A stretch of 64,000 nucleotides of DNA from Nevskiaceae bacterium. GTDB taxonomy: Bacteria > Pseudomonadota > Gammaproteobacteria > Steroidobacterales > Steroidobacteraceae. This document shows, in pieces, positions 9,000 to 18,899 of this stretch (position 1 is its first letter; each line of letters starts with the position of its first letter). The stretch spans positions 32,329 through 96,328 of the forward strand of contig VEQP01000009.1 of the NCBI GenBank assembly GCA_018883185.1. Direction: 5' to 3'. The notes under the pieces are model-generated. The model saw nothing but the letters and a program-made list of their open reading frames with translations, was not told the DNA's origin and did no database searches. The translations under genes were made by a program, and so were the position numbers.

Positions 9000-9884
9000 T
9001 CAGTGCTCCATCGAGGCAAAAAAATCGATCAGCCGTTTCGCCTTGGCGGCTGCGCCTTCCGGCGACCAGCCTTCCCCACCCACATGAAGCGTGCTGCTGC
9101 CGACCAAGCTTGCCGCACGTTGCACGGTGGCACGCGTCGGATCGCCCTCGTCGGCCATCAGCATCGTGGGGTGACGCAGCTCGGGCAGGCGCTCGTCGAG
9201 ACGATGCCTGAACACCGCGCGATACGCGAGGTGATAAGTCGAGGCCGCTTTCAGAAGATCGACGGTCAAGCCATGCAGCAAGTCGGGCGGCATGGCGCCG
9301 CCACCGAGGTTATGGGCGGGATCACGCTTGAAGTGCGGAAAGAACCACGCCTGGTCGCGGATGAACTGCAGCGCCTGGAACACTTGTGTCCCCCAGGCGT
9401 CCGCAAGCAGCGGAGGTGCGTAGTGAGCCAGAAATTCTTCGCGCTCCTGCTCCTCCAGCCACAGCAGCCCGTCGAGGGCCACTCGACGAATGCGCTGCGG
9501 GTGCCGAATCGCCATTTCAATGGCGATGTGCGCCCCAGTGTGAAAGCCGTATAGATTGACGCGATCGATGCGCAGCGCATCGAGCATGCGTACGAAAGCG
9601 TCGGCGTAGTCTGCAAGCTCCGGTTGCGCGAGGCGCAGCGCCGCGGAGTCGCCATTGCCTGGCGTATCCGGTGCGATCACGCGGCAGTGGCCGAGGCTAG
9701 CGATCTGACAGGCGAGCGGCTCGACGCTGCGCGACGAGGCGGGCGAGGCGTGCATCATCCATACGGGTTCGGTCGAGCCTGCACCGCCCGCGGCGTGCCG
9801 ATAGTGCATCAGACCTTCATCAAGGCGGACGAAAGCTCGCTCGCAGTCGTTAATCGTGTTGATGCTCGTCTTCATGCCGCGCAT
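9000..9884 (-). CDS. Alpha/beta-hydrolase-fold protein with G-F-H-T-G in place of GxSxG
   Basis: Fold pattern intact (MMHASP..., APDTPGNGDS, VNLYGFHTGAHIAIEMA, DEGDPTRA) but Ser is replaced by His. Confidence 0.8.
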   Translation of the reverse strand: MRGMKTSINTINDCERAFVRLDEGLMHYRHAAGGAGSTEPVWMMHASPASSRSVEPLACQIASLGHCRVIAPDTPGNGDSAALRLAQPELADYADAFVRMLDALRIDRVNLYGFHTGAHIAIEMAIRHPQRIRRVALDGLLWLEEQEREEFLAHYAPPLLADAWGTQVFQALQFIRDQAWFFPHFKRDPAHNLGGGAMPPDLLHGLTVDLLKAASTYHLAYRAVFRHRLDERLPELRHPTMLMADEGDPTRATVQRAASLVGSSTLHVGGEGWSPEGAAAKAKRLIDFFASMEH

Positions 9885-10630
9885 TCACCGCCATCCAGGG
9901 GGATGACGGCACCCGTCAAAAATCCGCAGTTCGGCCCCAGCAACCAAGCGACCGTTTCGGCCACTTCCTGCATGTGTGCAGGCCGCGCCATGGGAATTTC
10001 TTTGATGCGTGACTCTAGCAGCGCACTCTGCTGCGAGCGGATGAGTTCGAAGCGTTCGGTCGCCACGAGCCCGGGGGCGATGACATTGATCCGAATGCCC
10101 TTGTCCGCGACTTCCAGCGCTGCCGCTTTGGTGAGGCCGATGACGCCCCACTTGGCCGCGCAGTAGTCCTGTAGACCCGCAAACCCGCGCGTGCCCCCGA
10201 TGGAACTGTTGTTGACGATGGCGCCGCGGCCGGTCGCGCTCATCAGCCGCAACTCCTGTTGCATGCAGAGGAAGGTGGAGCGCAGGTTGAAGGCGATGGT
10301 TTGCTCAAAACGTTCCAGAGGAGTGTCGATCGTGGGTGAATTCCCGAGCGTACGACCGACGTTATTGAACGCAGCGTCCAGTCGGCCGTGGCGCGACTGC
10401 AACACCTCGAAAAACTGTTCGACGCTGTCGGGCAGTGTCGCATCGAGGCTGATGGCCGACGCCTGTCCCCCCTCACTGCGGATCGTCTCCACAAGTTCTT
10501 CGCAGAGTTCAACCCGACGTGCACCAATAACGACCGTCGCACCCAAGGCGGCGAGATGGCGCGCACTTTGCCGACCCATGCCGCTCGATCCGCCGAGCAC
10601 GGCGACAACCTGTCCCTTCAACGTGTGCAT
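9872..10630 (-). CDS. SDR family oxidoreductase
   Basis: GGSSGMGRQSARHLAALGA; NNVGRT; YCAAKWG; C-terminal GAVIPLDGGE. Confidence 0.9.
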   Translation of the reverse strand: MHTLKGQVVAVLGGSSGMGRQSARHLAALGATVVIGARRVELCEELVETIRSEGGQASAISLDATLPDSVEQFFEVLQSRHGRLDAAFNNVGRTLGNSPTIDTPLERFEQTIAFNLRSTFLCMQQELRLMSATGRGAIVNNSSIGGTRGFAGLQDYCAAKWGVIGLTKAAALEVADKGIRINVIAPGLVATERFELIRSQQSALLESRIKEIPMARPAHMQEVAETVAWLLGPNCGFLTGAVIPLDGGECAA

Positions 10631-10841
10631 CCGAGTTGCCTCCCCCGCGATGTATCGGCGGATTCTAACGCCGCAACATCGAATCGCCTGACAAAGACTG
10701 TTGCGAATATGTCACTATGCGTCGCTTGTATGCCTCGGTGCGTTTAAAGCATGAGTGACCTGTCAATGGTCGCGATAATCGGGGCGAAGTGGGGGACGAG
10801 TTTGTCCCCGAGATCGATAGACGTTCGTTTCATTCGGAGGG

Positions 10842-13244
10842 GTGTCAATGGAAAACGGAGTTTCATCAGGCAAGTCGTTGCGGCTCGCGTTGTTGTCGGC
10901 TGCTGCAGTCGGCACGGCCGTCGGCGGCGTACAGCCGGTATTCGCGCAGGCTTCGGCCGCAGAGCTTGCCGAGATCGTGGTCACGGCGCGTAAGCGCGAA
11001 GAGTCCTTGCAGGAAGTGCCGGTGGCGATCACCGCGTTCTCGTCCGAGCAGCTCACCAAGCGCGGCATCGTCGAGCTTGAGGATCTCGCGCTCAGCACGC
11101 CGGGTCTCGCCTTCGAAGACTACTCATCGAGCTTCTCGGCGGCGCCGGTCATGCGTGGTCTGACCCAGATCAACGTCTCCTCCGAAGTGCAGAACGTCGC
11201 GACCTTCGTGGACGGTGTGTACATCCAGCGTAACTACGCGGTGGACATCAGCCTCGCCGACGTGTCGCGAGTCGAAGTCGTCAAGGGTCCGCAGAGCGCG
11301 CTCTATGGCCAGAACGCCTTTGCCGGCGCCATCAACTACGTTCTCAATCGCCCGGGCGAAGAATTCGCCGGCGATGCGGAAGTGACCGCGGGTTCCGACG
11401 GTCGTCTCGATTACAAGCTCGCTGTCGGTGGTCCGCTGATCGAGGGCAAGCTTGGCTTGCGCGCGTTCTACGGCCACAGCGAGTTCGATGGCACCTGGCG
11501 CAACCAGTTGCCGGGCTTGAGCGGTGATCAGGCACTCACTGGCAATCGCGATGGCGACACCTACAGCCTGCTGGCTGTGATTACGCCGACCGATGCGGTG
11601 AAGGTCGAGCTGTCGTACATGAACGTGCAGCGCGAGATCGGCAACCGCGCCGGTTGGGCGATCAACACCGGCGATGTGCAGAACACGGGTAACTGCGGTA
11701 CCAACGTCGGCACCTCGACGCGTCCGAGCCTCGTCTGCGGTGAGTTGACGTTCTCGCCCCAAACCTACCAGACGGCGGCATCGACTCGTCCGAAGGGTCT
11801 CAACGTGCTCGCCATTCCGACGCCGGGTTTCGTCAACGAGACGGAGTTCTACCGCGGCGACATCACCGTGGACATCAACGACTCGATGTCGGTGGTCTAT
11901 CAGTACGGCAAGGTCAAGTCGGCGGGTCAGGAAATCAGCTCGCCGTCGAACAACCCGGTGTCGCCGACGATCGGTCCGGATTTGGGCGCACTCGCCACAG
12001 GCGTGTTCCGCCCCGGTCCGTACAACTCCTTGCAGAAGGAAGGCAGCACCAACGACTTTGAAAGCCATGAGCTGCGCCTCGACTACGCCCCGGAAGGTGG
12101 AGCCCTCAAGGCTACGCTCGGCGCGTATCGTTCGGAGTTCGATGACGTCTATCGTTTCTACCTGACCTCGATCCTCGCCGGGAACTTCCTGCCGAACGAT
12201 CCGACTTCGGGCTTCCTCGATATGACCGGGTTCCCGTTTGGCCTTACGGACAAGCAGAACCTTGGCAAGACCTCGGCAATCTTCGGTGCGCTCTCGTATG
12301 CGGTCACCGACCAGCTGACGCTCGGTGCGGAACTGCGCTACAGCAAAGAAGAGAAGAAGGTCGTGGACATTCGCGCCAAGGTCACCCTCAGCGACGAGTT
12401 CACCGACACCATTCCGCGCTTTACGGCCGACTACAAGCTGTCTGACAACAACATGCTCTACGCCTCAGCGGGCAAGGGTGTGAAGACCGGCGGTTTCAAC
12501 GGCGTGACGGCGGGTACGGTGACCATCCCTGTGCCTGAGCAGGCCTTCGGTCCGGAAAGCAACTGGACCTACGAGATCGGCTCGAAGAACACGTTGCTCG
12601 ATGGCCGTATGCTGCTGAACGTGGCGTTGTACAACGTCGAGTGGAGCGACATGCAGATCCAGGCGTTGCCCTCGAACGCGCCGGTTAACATCACCAACGT
12701 CCCGGTGATCTACCGCAACCTCGGCAATGCCCGCTCGCGCGGTGTAGAGCTCGAGACGCTGTTCGCGGTCACCGAGAACTTCTCGGTGAACTTCGGCGCC
12801 TCGTTTGCGGATCCGACGTACAAGGACGGCACCACGTCGTTCCGTTTCCGCAATCCGGTGAACCGTTGCAACGGCATCACCTGCCCGGTTGACGCTGCGA
12901 TCGGCGGCAAGACGCTGCCGCGTACGCCGAAGACCCAGTTGATCGCCGGTGCCGAGTGGGCCTCCAAGTTCAGCAACGGTATGGCGTTCTATGCGCGTGG
13001 CGACGTGACCTACCAGTCCGAACTGCAGGTCGAGGAGATGAACCTCGCGCAGATCGAGCCGCGTACGCTGGTGAACGCGCGTGTCGGTTTGTCGAAGGAC
13101 AAGTGGTCTGCAGACCTCTGGGGCAAGAACATCCTCGACAAGGAGTACATTGCCAACTCGTTCTTCATCGTCTCGGGTGTCGGTTACACCGCTTCCTACG
13201 GCGAGAAGGCGACCTACGGTCTGACGGTTCGCTATCAGTTCTGA
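10842..13244 (+). CDS. TonB-dependent receptor
   Basis: Signal peptide; EIVVTARKREESLQEVPVAITAF TonB box/plug; YGQNAFAGAINY; C-terminal ...LTVRYQF. Confidence 0.93.
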   Translation: MSMENGVSSGKSLRLALLSAAAVGTAVGGVQPVFAQASAAELAEIVVTARKREESLQEVPVAITAFSSEQLTKRGIVELEDLALSTPGLAFEDYSSSFSAAPVMRGLTQINVSSEVQNVATFVDGVYIQRNYAVDISLADVSRVEVVKGPQSALYGQNAFAGAINYVLNRPGEEFAGDAEVTAGSDGRLDYKLAVGGPLIEGKLGLRAFYGHSEFDGTWRNQLPGLSGDQALTGNRDGDTYSLLAVITPTDAVKVELSYMNVQREIGNRAGWAINTGDVQNTGNCGTNVGTSTRPSLVCGELTFSPQTYQTAASTRPKGLNVLAIPTPGFVNETEFYRGDITVDINDSMSVVYQYGKVKSAGQEISSPSNNPVSPTIGPDLGALATGVFRPGPYNSLQKEGSTNDFESHELRLDYAPEGGALKATLGAYRSEFDDVYRFYLTSILAGNFLPNDPTSGFLDMTGFPFGLTDKQNLGKTSAIFGALSYAVTDQLTLGAELRYSKEEKKVVDIRAKVTLSDEFTDTIPRFTADYKLSDNNMLYASAGKGVKTGGFNGVTAGTVTIPVPEQAFGPESNWTYEIGSKNTLLDGRMLLNVALYNVEWSDMQIQALPSNAPVNITNVPVIYRNLGNARSRGVELETLFAVTENFSVNFGASFADPTYKDGTTSFRFRNPVNRCNGITCPVDAAIGGKTLPRTPKTQLIAGAEWASKFSNGMAFYARGDVTYQSELQVEEMNLAQIEPRTLVNARVGLSKDKWSADLWGKNILDKEYIANSFFIVSGVGYTASYGEKATYGLTVRYQF

Positions 13245-13267
13245 TCGCGACCTGATCTGTTGACGTC

Positions 13268-13306
13268 AAAGGGGCGAAGCACCATGTGCTTCGCCCCTTT
13301 TTCTTT
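13268..13306 (+). terminator. Rho-independent terminator downstream of the TonB receptor
   Basis: Perfect 15-bp stem AAAGGGGCGAAGCAC-CAT-GTGCTTCGCCCCTTT followed by TTCTTT. Confidence 0.9.
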
Positions 13307-13350
13307 GACTCAGACGTCCACGTCGAGTCGATGTCAACTCCGGGGCGAGG

Positions 13351-15540
13351 TCAAACCGTCTCGGCAGATACCCAAACATCGACGCCGTTCAGTGCGGCAT
13401 TGCCACTGAGCTCGTCGATATAACGCTCGTCTGTGAGATCGTTGGCACTGACGCCCGCATGCGCACGCGCGATGCGCAGTTGCACGCCCGGCAGCCCGTG
13501 CCCCCAGCCATGCGGCAGGCTGACAACCCCTGGCATCAAAGCATCGGTCACTTCGACCTGGACCCGCAGGCTGCCGGTACGCGAGCGCACGAGGGCGACG
13601 GCGCCATCTGCCAAAGCACGCGTTGCCGCATCCGCGGGATGTATCTGCAGCGTGCAGCGCTGCGGGCCTTTGACCATGCGCTGGCTGTTGTGCAGCCAAG
13701 AGTTGTTGGTGCGCAGGTCGCGCCTGCCGATGAGACGCATCCGATCCGACCCCGGTGTGGCGTCGGCCGGCACATCGCCCTGCACATCGGCGAACGTGTG
13801 AGCGAGCCGACTTAAATCCTGACGCAGCAGCGCGGGCACGAGATCGATGCGTTTATTCGAGGTCCAGAGCCGCTGCGGCAACGAGGGTTGCAGCGGTCCA
13901 AGATCGATGCCGTGCGGTTTGCGGGCGATGCGGCTGAGCGTGAGCCCGCTCGAGAGAGGGTTCCAGCCAGCGCCACGTTCGCCGGTGCGTATGCCCAGAG
14001 CGATGCTGCGTTTGGGTGTCAGCCATCGCGTCGCCAGCCGCGTCAGAGCCGGTGGGCGGCGCGCCGGATCGAGCGATTCAAGCCGCGAGGCGATTGCTTC
14101 GCAGATCTCCCAGTCGTGGCGTTGGTCTGCCTGCCGCGGGAACAAGGGTTCGCAATATTTGACCGTGTTGCGGATCGCAAGCATGTGGAACACGAGATCG
14201 AAATGGTCCCGCTCGAGCGCGAAGGTGGGCGGGAGAATGAGGTGCGCATGGCGCGTGGTTTCGTTGATGTAGAAGTCGATCGACAGCATGAACTCGAGTT
14301 TCGGCAGCGCCGTGGCCAACTGCTTGCCGTTGGGTGTCGAGAGCACCGGGTTGCCTGCGGCGGTCACGAGGCCACGGATTTGACCTCGACCTTCCGTGAG
14401 GATTTCTTCGGCGAGTGCGGCGACGGGATACTCGCCGCTGAACTCCGGTAAACCGCGAACGCGGGTGCGACGCTTGGCGAAAGACCCGGGGGTGCCGAAA
14501 CCGACGCCGCTACGCCGCGTATCGAGCGCTGGGGAGGTGAACAAGGCACCCCCTTCGCGATCAAGATTGCCCGTGACGATATTGAGTGCCTGGATCAGCC
14601 ATTGCGCCAGTGCGCCAAAGGCTTGCGTCGAGACTCCCATGCGGCCGTAACACACCGCGGCCGGCGAGGCGACGAAGTCGCGCGCAAGTTGACGAATCGT
14701 CGCCGCATCGACCCCCGTGGGCTCTGCCACCCGCTCAGGCGGCCATTGCGCGCAGAGGGTACGCAAGTCCTCGAGGCCCTCGAGCGAGTCGGCCAGTCTC
14801 CCCGGGGCCGCGAGGCCTTCGGCGAAAATGACCTGCAGCAAGGCGAGCAGTAGCAGCGCGTCGGTACCCGGCGTGATGAATACGTGGGTGTCGGCAACAT
14901 CCGCCGTTTCCGAGCGCCGCGGATCGACGACCACCAGTCTGCCGCCGCGCGCGCGCAACGCCTTCAGTCGTCGCGCAACGTCCGGTGCGGTCATCAAACT
15001 GCCGTTGGAGACGACGGGATTGGCACCGAGCACCAGCAGGAATTGCGTGCGATCGAGATCCGGGATCGGGATCATCAGCTGGTGGCCGTACATCAACCAG
15101 GACACCAGGTGATGCGGCAACTGATCGACCGAGGTGGCTGAGTAGCGATTGCGGCTGCGCAGTGCGCGCAATAGTCGCGCGCCGCCCATTAAGCCGCCGT
15201 AACTGTGAACCTGCGGATTGCCGAAGTAACTGGCAACCGCTTCAGAGCCGTGCTCGCGCTGAATGGCAAGCAGCCGCTTCGCGGCTTCGTCGAACGCTTC
15301 ATCCCAAGAGATTTCATGCCACGCGTCACCCTCGCGACGCATCGGTCGACGCAGTCGGTCAGGGTCTTCGTGCACGTCCTTCAGCGCCAACGCTTTCGGG
15401 CAAATGTGTCCGCGACTGAATGGATCCGCCTCATCGCCGCGGATCGATATGATCTCGCGACCGCGGTGGCGGATTTCCACCCCGCACATCGCTTCGCATA
15501 GATGACAGGTTCGATGATGGACCGCGACGGTGTCTGACAT
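13351..15540 (-). CDS. Molybdopterin-dependent oxidoreductase (formate dehydrogenase/nitrate reductase superfamily)
   Basis: CHLCEAMCG...GHICPKA [4Fe-4S] motif, LLVLGANPVVS, VVVDPRRSETADVAD, C-terminal molydopterin dinucleotide-binding domain; start set at MSDTVAVHH. Confidence 0.88.
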   Translation of the reverse strand: MSDTVAVHHRTCHLCEAMCGVEIRHRGREIISIRGDEADPFSRGHICPKALALKDVHEDPDRLRRPMRREGDAWHEISWDEAFDEAAKRLLAIQREHGSEAVASYFGNPQVHSYGGLMGGARLLRALRSRNRYSATSVDQLPHHLVSWLMYGHQLMIPIPDLDRTQFLLVLGANPVVSNGSLMTAPDVARRLKALRARGGRLVVVDPRRSETADVADTHVFITPGTDALLLLALLQVIFAEGLAAPGRLADSLEGLEDLRTLCAQWPPERVAEPTGVDAATIRQLARDFVASPAAVCYGRMGVSTQAFGALAQWLIQALNIVTGNLDREGGALFTSPALDTRRSGVGFGTPGSFAKRRTRVRGLPEFSGEYPVAALAEEILTEGRGQIRGLVTAAGNPVLSTPNGKQLATALPKLEFMLSIDFYINETTRHAHLILPPTFALERDHFDLVFHMLAIRNTVKYCEPLFPRQADQRHDWEICEAIASRLESLDPARRPPALTRLATRWLTPKRSIALGIRTGERGAGWNPLSSGLTLSRIARKPHGIDLGPLQPSLPQRLWTSNKRIDLVPALLRQDLSRLAHTFADVQGDVPADATPGSDRMRLIGRRDLRTNNSWLHNSQRMVKGPQRCTLQIHPADAATRALADGAVALVRSRTGSLRVQVEVTDALMPGVVSLPHGWGHGLPGVQLRIARAHAGVSANDLTDERYIDELSGNAALNGVDVWVSAETV

Positions 15541-15603
15541 CGGCCGATTATTGATCATTTGCTTGGTAACATCACCCCGCGGTTGATTACGGGGATATTG
15601 CGC

Positions 15604-16377
15604 ATGAGCAAACAACGAACCGAGGGGCGTTTTGCCGGGCAGGTCGTGTTGGTAACGGGGGGCGCCGGCGGGCTAGGTTCGGCCATTGCGGCCCATTTCT
15701 TCGACGAGGCAGCGTGTGTCGTCGTCGCGGATTGCGATGTCGAGCGCGCGAGTGTCGTGGCCGAGCAGCTTGGATCTGCCGCTTATCCGATGAAGCTAGA
15801 GGTCAGCGACGAATCTTCGTGGGTCAGCGTGTTCGATGAGATCGAGCGCCTGCGGGGGACACCTGATGTGCTCGTCAACAACGCCGGTGTGTTTGTGCCT
15901 AACGTGCCCTTTGAGCAAATGTCGGTTGAGCTGTGGCGACGGCATTTCGCGGTCAATGCAGAGGGCACCTTTCTGGGTTGTAAGCATGCACTGCTGCGAA
16001 TGAAAGCACGTGGCTCCGGCGCTATCGTCAACATGGCTTCGGGTTTCGCGCTGCGGCCGCAGGCCACGGCGAGTGCGTACTGCGCGTCCAAGGCGGCCGT
16101 TTGGATGACCACGCGCACGGCCGCCGCTGCGGCAGGACCGTATGGAATTCGGGTCAATGCCGTGCTCCCTGGTGCCGTGCCGACCGATATGCTGCGCGGA
16201 AACCTGGCCGCCGGGGACGATGAGCAAGCGTACTTCGCCCTGCTCGCACAGCATGCGGCGCTAGGCAAACTCGCGAGCGCCGCGGACATTGCCCGAGCCG
16301 TGGCGTTCCTTGCCGATCCGGCGAACAACGCCATCACCGGTGTCGCACTGCCTGTGGATGCCGGCAACCTGCTTTGA
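15604..16377 (+). CDS. SDR family oxidoreductase
   Basis: VTGGAGGLGSAIAAHF; NNAGVF; YCASKAA; start set at ATG 15604. Confidence 0.9.
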   Translation: MSKQRTEGRFAGQVVLVTGGAGGLGSAIAAHFFDEAACVVVADCDVERASVVAEQLGSAAYPMKLEVSDESSWVSVFDEIERLRGTPDVLVNNAGVFVPNVPFEQMSVELWRRHFAVNAEGTFLGCKHALLRMKARGSGAIVNMASGFALRPQATASAYCASKAAVWMTTRTAAAAAGPYGIRVNAVLPGAVPTDMLRGNLAAGDDEQAYFALLAQHAALGKLASAADIARAVAFLADPANNAITGVALPVDAGNLL

Positions 16378-16394
16378 ACGGAGATCTCGAACCT

Positions 16395-17231
16395 ATGAGC
16401 ACCGAATACACGCCGCCCAAAGTTTGGGTCTGGAATCGCAGCAATGGCGGCAAGTTCGCCAACATCAACCGTCCGACCGCAGGCGCCACCCACGACAAGG
16501 AGCTGCCGCGCGGTCGCCATCCGCTGCAACTGTATTCGCTGGGGACGCCCAACGGAGTCAAAGTTACGGTGATGCTCGAGGAGTTGCTCGCTGCGGGACA
16601 CGCGGGTGCGGAGTACGACGCCTGGCTGATCAATATCGGCGAAGGTGATCAATTCGGCAGCGACTTTGTCGCGATCAATCCCAATTCGAAGATCCCGGCG
16701 CTACTCGATGTCAGCACTTCGCCCACCACGCGCGTGTTCGAGTCCGGTTCGATCCTCGTCTACCTCGCCGACAAATTTGCCGCATTCCTGCCACGCGACG
16801 CTGCTGCACGAGCCGAGTGCCTGTCTTGGCTCTTCTGGCAGATGGGCAGCACACCTTACCTCGGCGGCGGCTTCGGGCATTTCTACGCTTACGCGCCGCA
16901 GAAGTGGGAGTACCCGATTGATCGGTTCGCGCTCGAGGTCAAGCGGCAACTCGATGTGCTCGATCGCAACCTGGCAACACGTCGCTACGTGGCGGGTGAC
17001 GAGTACAGCATCGCCGACATGGCGATTTTCCCGTGGTACGGCGGTCTCGTGCTCAACAACCTGTACAACGCGGCGGAGTTTCTCGAGGTCGTGAGCTATC
17101 GCAACGTACTGCGTTGGGCGAGTGAGATTCGCGAGCGTCCGGCTGTGCAGCGCGGCCAGCGGGTCAATCGGACTTGGGGGCCTGAAGACTTGCAGGTGCG
17201 TGAGCGGCACTCGGCGGCGGATATTCGTTGA
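16395..17231 (+). CDS. yghU: Glutathione S-transferase family protein, YghU-like
   Basis: YTPPKVWVWNRSNGGKFANINRPTAGATHDKELPRGRHPLQLYSLGTPNGVKVTVMLEEL is the characteristic YghU N-terminus. Confidence 0.85.
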   Translation: MSTEYTPPKVWVWNRSNGGKFANINRPTAGATHDKELPRGRHPLQLYSLGTPNGVKVTVMLEELLAAGHAGAEYDAWLINIGEGDQFGSDFVAINPNSKIPALLDVSTSPTTRVFESGSILVYLADKFAAFLPRDAAARAECLSWLFWQMGSTPYLGGGFGHFYAYAPQKWEYPIDRFALEVKRQLDVLDRNLATRRYVAGDEYSIADMAIFPWYGGLVLNNLYNAAEFLEVVSYRNVLRWASEIRERPAVQRGQRVNRTWGPEDLQVRERHSAADIR

Positions 17232-17775
17232 CGGTAAACAGGCTGCGGGTGTCGGCGGCCACCGCGCCGTGGCGCAGGAAAATCGCGATGCCCTCGATGA
17301 ATCCCAGCGTGTAGAGCAGGGCGGTCGCGCGCAGCAGCCCGCTGGTGTCGATCACGAATGACGAGAACACCACGAGCACCACGCCTACGGCGGCGGTGCG
17401 GTTCAGATGGGTGTGCAGCAGGATCAGTCGACCGCACTTGAGCCACGACACGGCGAGCATCAGCGCCAACATGCCGATGGCGAGGGCGATGAACGCGAGG
17501 TTGTCGAGCACCACGGCCGGGAACAACTGGTACAGCAGCAACGCGGCGCAGGGATAGAACACGAGATCGGCCACACCATCGAGCAGGGCGCCGCGCTCGC
17601 TCGTCTGTTGCCAGCGTCGGGCCAGCCAGCCGTCGAGAAAGTCGCTAAGCCCGAGCACGGCAAACCACGCGAGCAGCGCGGCGCGGTTCGTTTGCGCATC
17701 GAAGAGGAACAACAGCGGTGAGCCGAAGAAACGAAACACCGACAGGGCGTTGGGCAGGTTCACGGCAGGCATCAT
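17164..17775 (-). CDS. CDP-alcohol phosphatidyltransferase family membrane protein
   Basis: Canonical motif DGWLARRWQQTSERGALLDGVAD (DGxxAR...GxxxDxxxD); start set at MMPAVNLPNALSVFR. Confidence 0.82.
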   Translation of the reverse strand: MMPAVNLPNALSVFRFFGSPLLFLFDAQTNRAALLAWFAVLGLSDFLDGWLARRWQQTSERGALLDGVADLVFYPCAALLLYQLFPAVVLDNLAFIALAIGMLALMLAVSWLKCGRLILLHTHLNRTAAVGVVLVVFSSFVIDTSGLLRATALLYTLGFIEGIAIFLRHGAVAADTRSLFTVNEYPPPSAAHAPASLQAPKSD

Positions 17776-17822
17776 GCCGCCTCGCCCCGGTATTCGGCAA
17801 AGGTCGTAAACTCCAAGATCCA

Positions 17823-18899
17823 ATGACCCGTCGAAACTCAATCATCGCGCTGCTGCTCGCCTTGTGTGCGTTGGCACTGGATGCTGCGCCTGCGCCTCGT
17901 TCGCCAGTGCAGGCCGCCGTCGGTGAGGGTTATGCCGAGGCACTCGATCGAGGTTGGCTTGAGGCCGTCATCACCGTTCGACGTGCTGAACCCGTGTTGC
18001 AATTGGCCGAGCAGGTGGCTGGCTGGCAGATCGTCGCCGTGCCCTCGGCTAACGGCAGTGCAGCGAGCGCCCGCACTGGTTCCGGTGAGCCGCGCGAATG
18101 GCGGGTCGGTGACGCTTCCGGCCAACCGGGAGTGCTGCGGGTGATCGAGGCTCGCCCAGCCAACTCGGGATCGTCGGCGAGGCCCTTACGTGCTTCGGCT
18201 CAACCCTGGGATACAGGCGGGCATTTCAGCGTGATGACGCGATCCAATGACGCCGAGGGACGTTGGCGCGCCGCCGAGGCGCTCGGCTGGGGTGCGTGGA
18301 ATGCGCCGGTCGAGCTCGATTTCGGCGGCGTGCGGCTCGCCAACGTCATCTTGCGCGGTCCTGAGGGCGTCAACCTGTCGATCTACGAACGACGTGAACC
18401 GCGTTTGCCCGATGCACCGGATCTACGTGGCTTGCGTCGTCCGTTCAATGCCATGCAGATCGTGCGCGATCCGCTTGCAGCGCGACGCTTCTATGTGGAC
18501 ATCCTGAAATTCGAAGTGCTCGCCGAGGGGCGGTATCGTGGTGCGCCCGGGGTCGTCAACAATTTCGGCATGCCGGCCAACCTCGCCGGCGATGTGGCGC
18601 TCGATTACATGATCCTCGCGCCGGTCAAGAACGGACCGACGCAAATCGAGGTGGTGCGCTTCAATGGCATCCAAGGTCGTGCCCTGCCAACCGATCCGGC
18701 ACCGACCCTCGGCATCACGGCGTTGCGCTTTCCGGTGAGCCGCCTCGCGCTCATCGAGGAGCGACTGCGCGCGGCTAACTGGCCACTACTGCAGGCGCCG
18801 GCCGAGCGGCAACTGCCGCCGTACGGCCGCGTGCGCTGGCTCGCCGTGAGCTCACCCGAGGGTGCGGTGCTCGAATTTTTCGAACTCAGCGACCCATGA
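17823..18899 (+). CDS. Exported VOC/glyoxalase-like protein
   Basis: Signal peptide MTRRNSIIALLLALCALALDAAPAP; VOC-like segment MQIVRDPLAARRFYVDILKFEVLAEGRY and C-terminal SSPEGAVLEFFEL. Confidence 0.65.
   Translation: MTRRNSIIALLLALCALALDAAPAPRSPVQAAVGEGYAEALDRGWLEAVITVRRAEPVLQLAEQVAGWQIVAVPSANGSAASARTGSGEPREWRVGDASGQPGVLRVIEARPANSGSSARPLRASAQPWDTGGHFSVMTRSNDAEGRWRAAEALGWGAWNAPVELDFGGVRLANVILRGPEGVNLSIYERREPRLPDAPDLRGLRRPFNAMQIVRDPLAARRFYVDILKFEVLAEGRYRGAPGVVNNFGMPANLAGDVALDYMILAPVKNGPTQIEVVRFNGIQGRALPTDPAPTLGITALRFPVSRLALIEERLRAANWPLLQAPAERQLPPYGRVRWLAVSSPEGAVLEFFELSDP

Noticed and set aside
13232-13250. Shared 'TTCTGATCG' at the ends of three TonB receptors as a possible regulatory motif
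   Set aside because: Explained mostly by the conserved terminal Phe codon plus TGA; the following TCG in three cases may be chance, and the fourth receptor lacks it.
17164-17231. 68-bp convergent overlap of the GST and CDP-alcohol phosphatidyltransferase genes
   Set aside because: Both genes have strong motifs and such short tail-to-tail overlaps are common in compact genomes.
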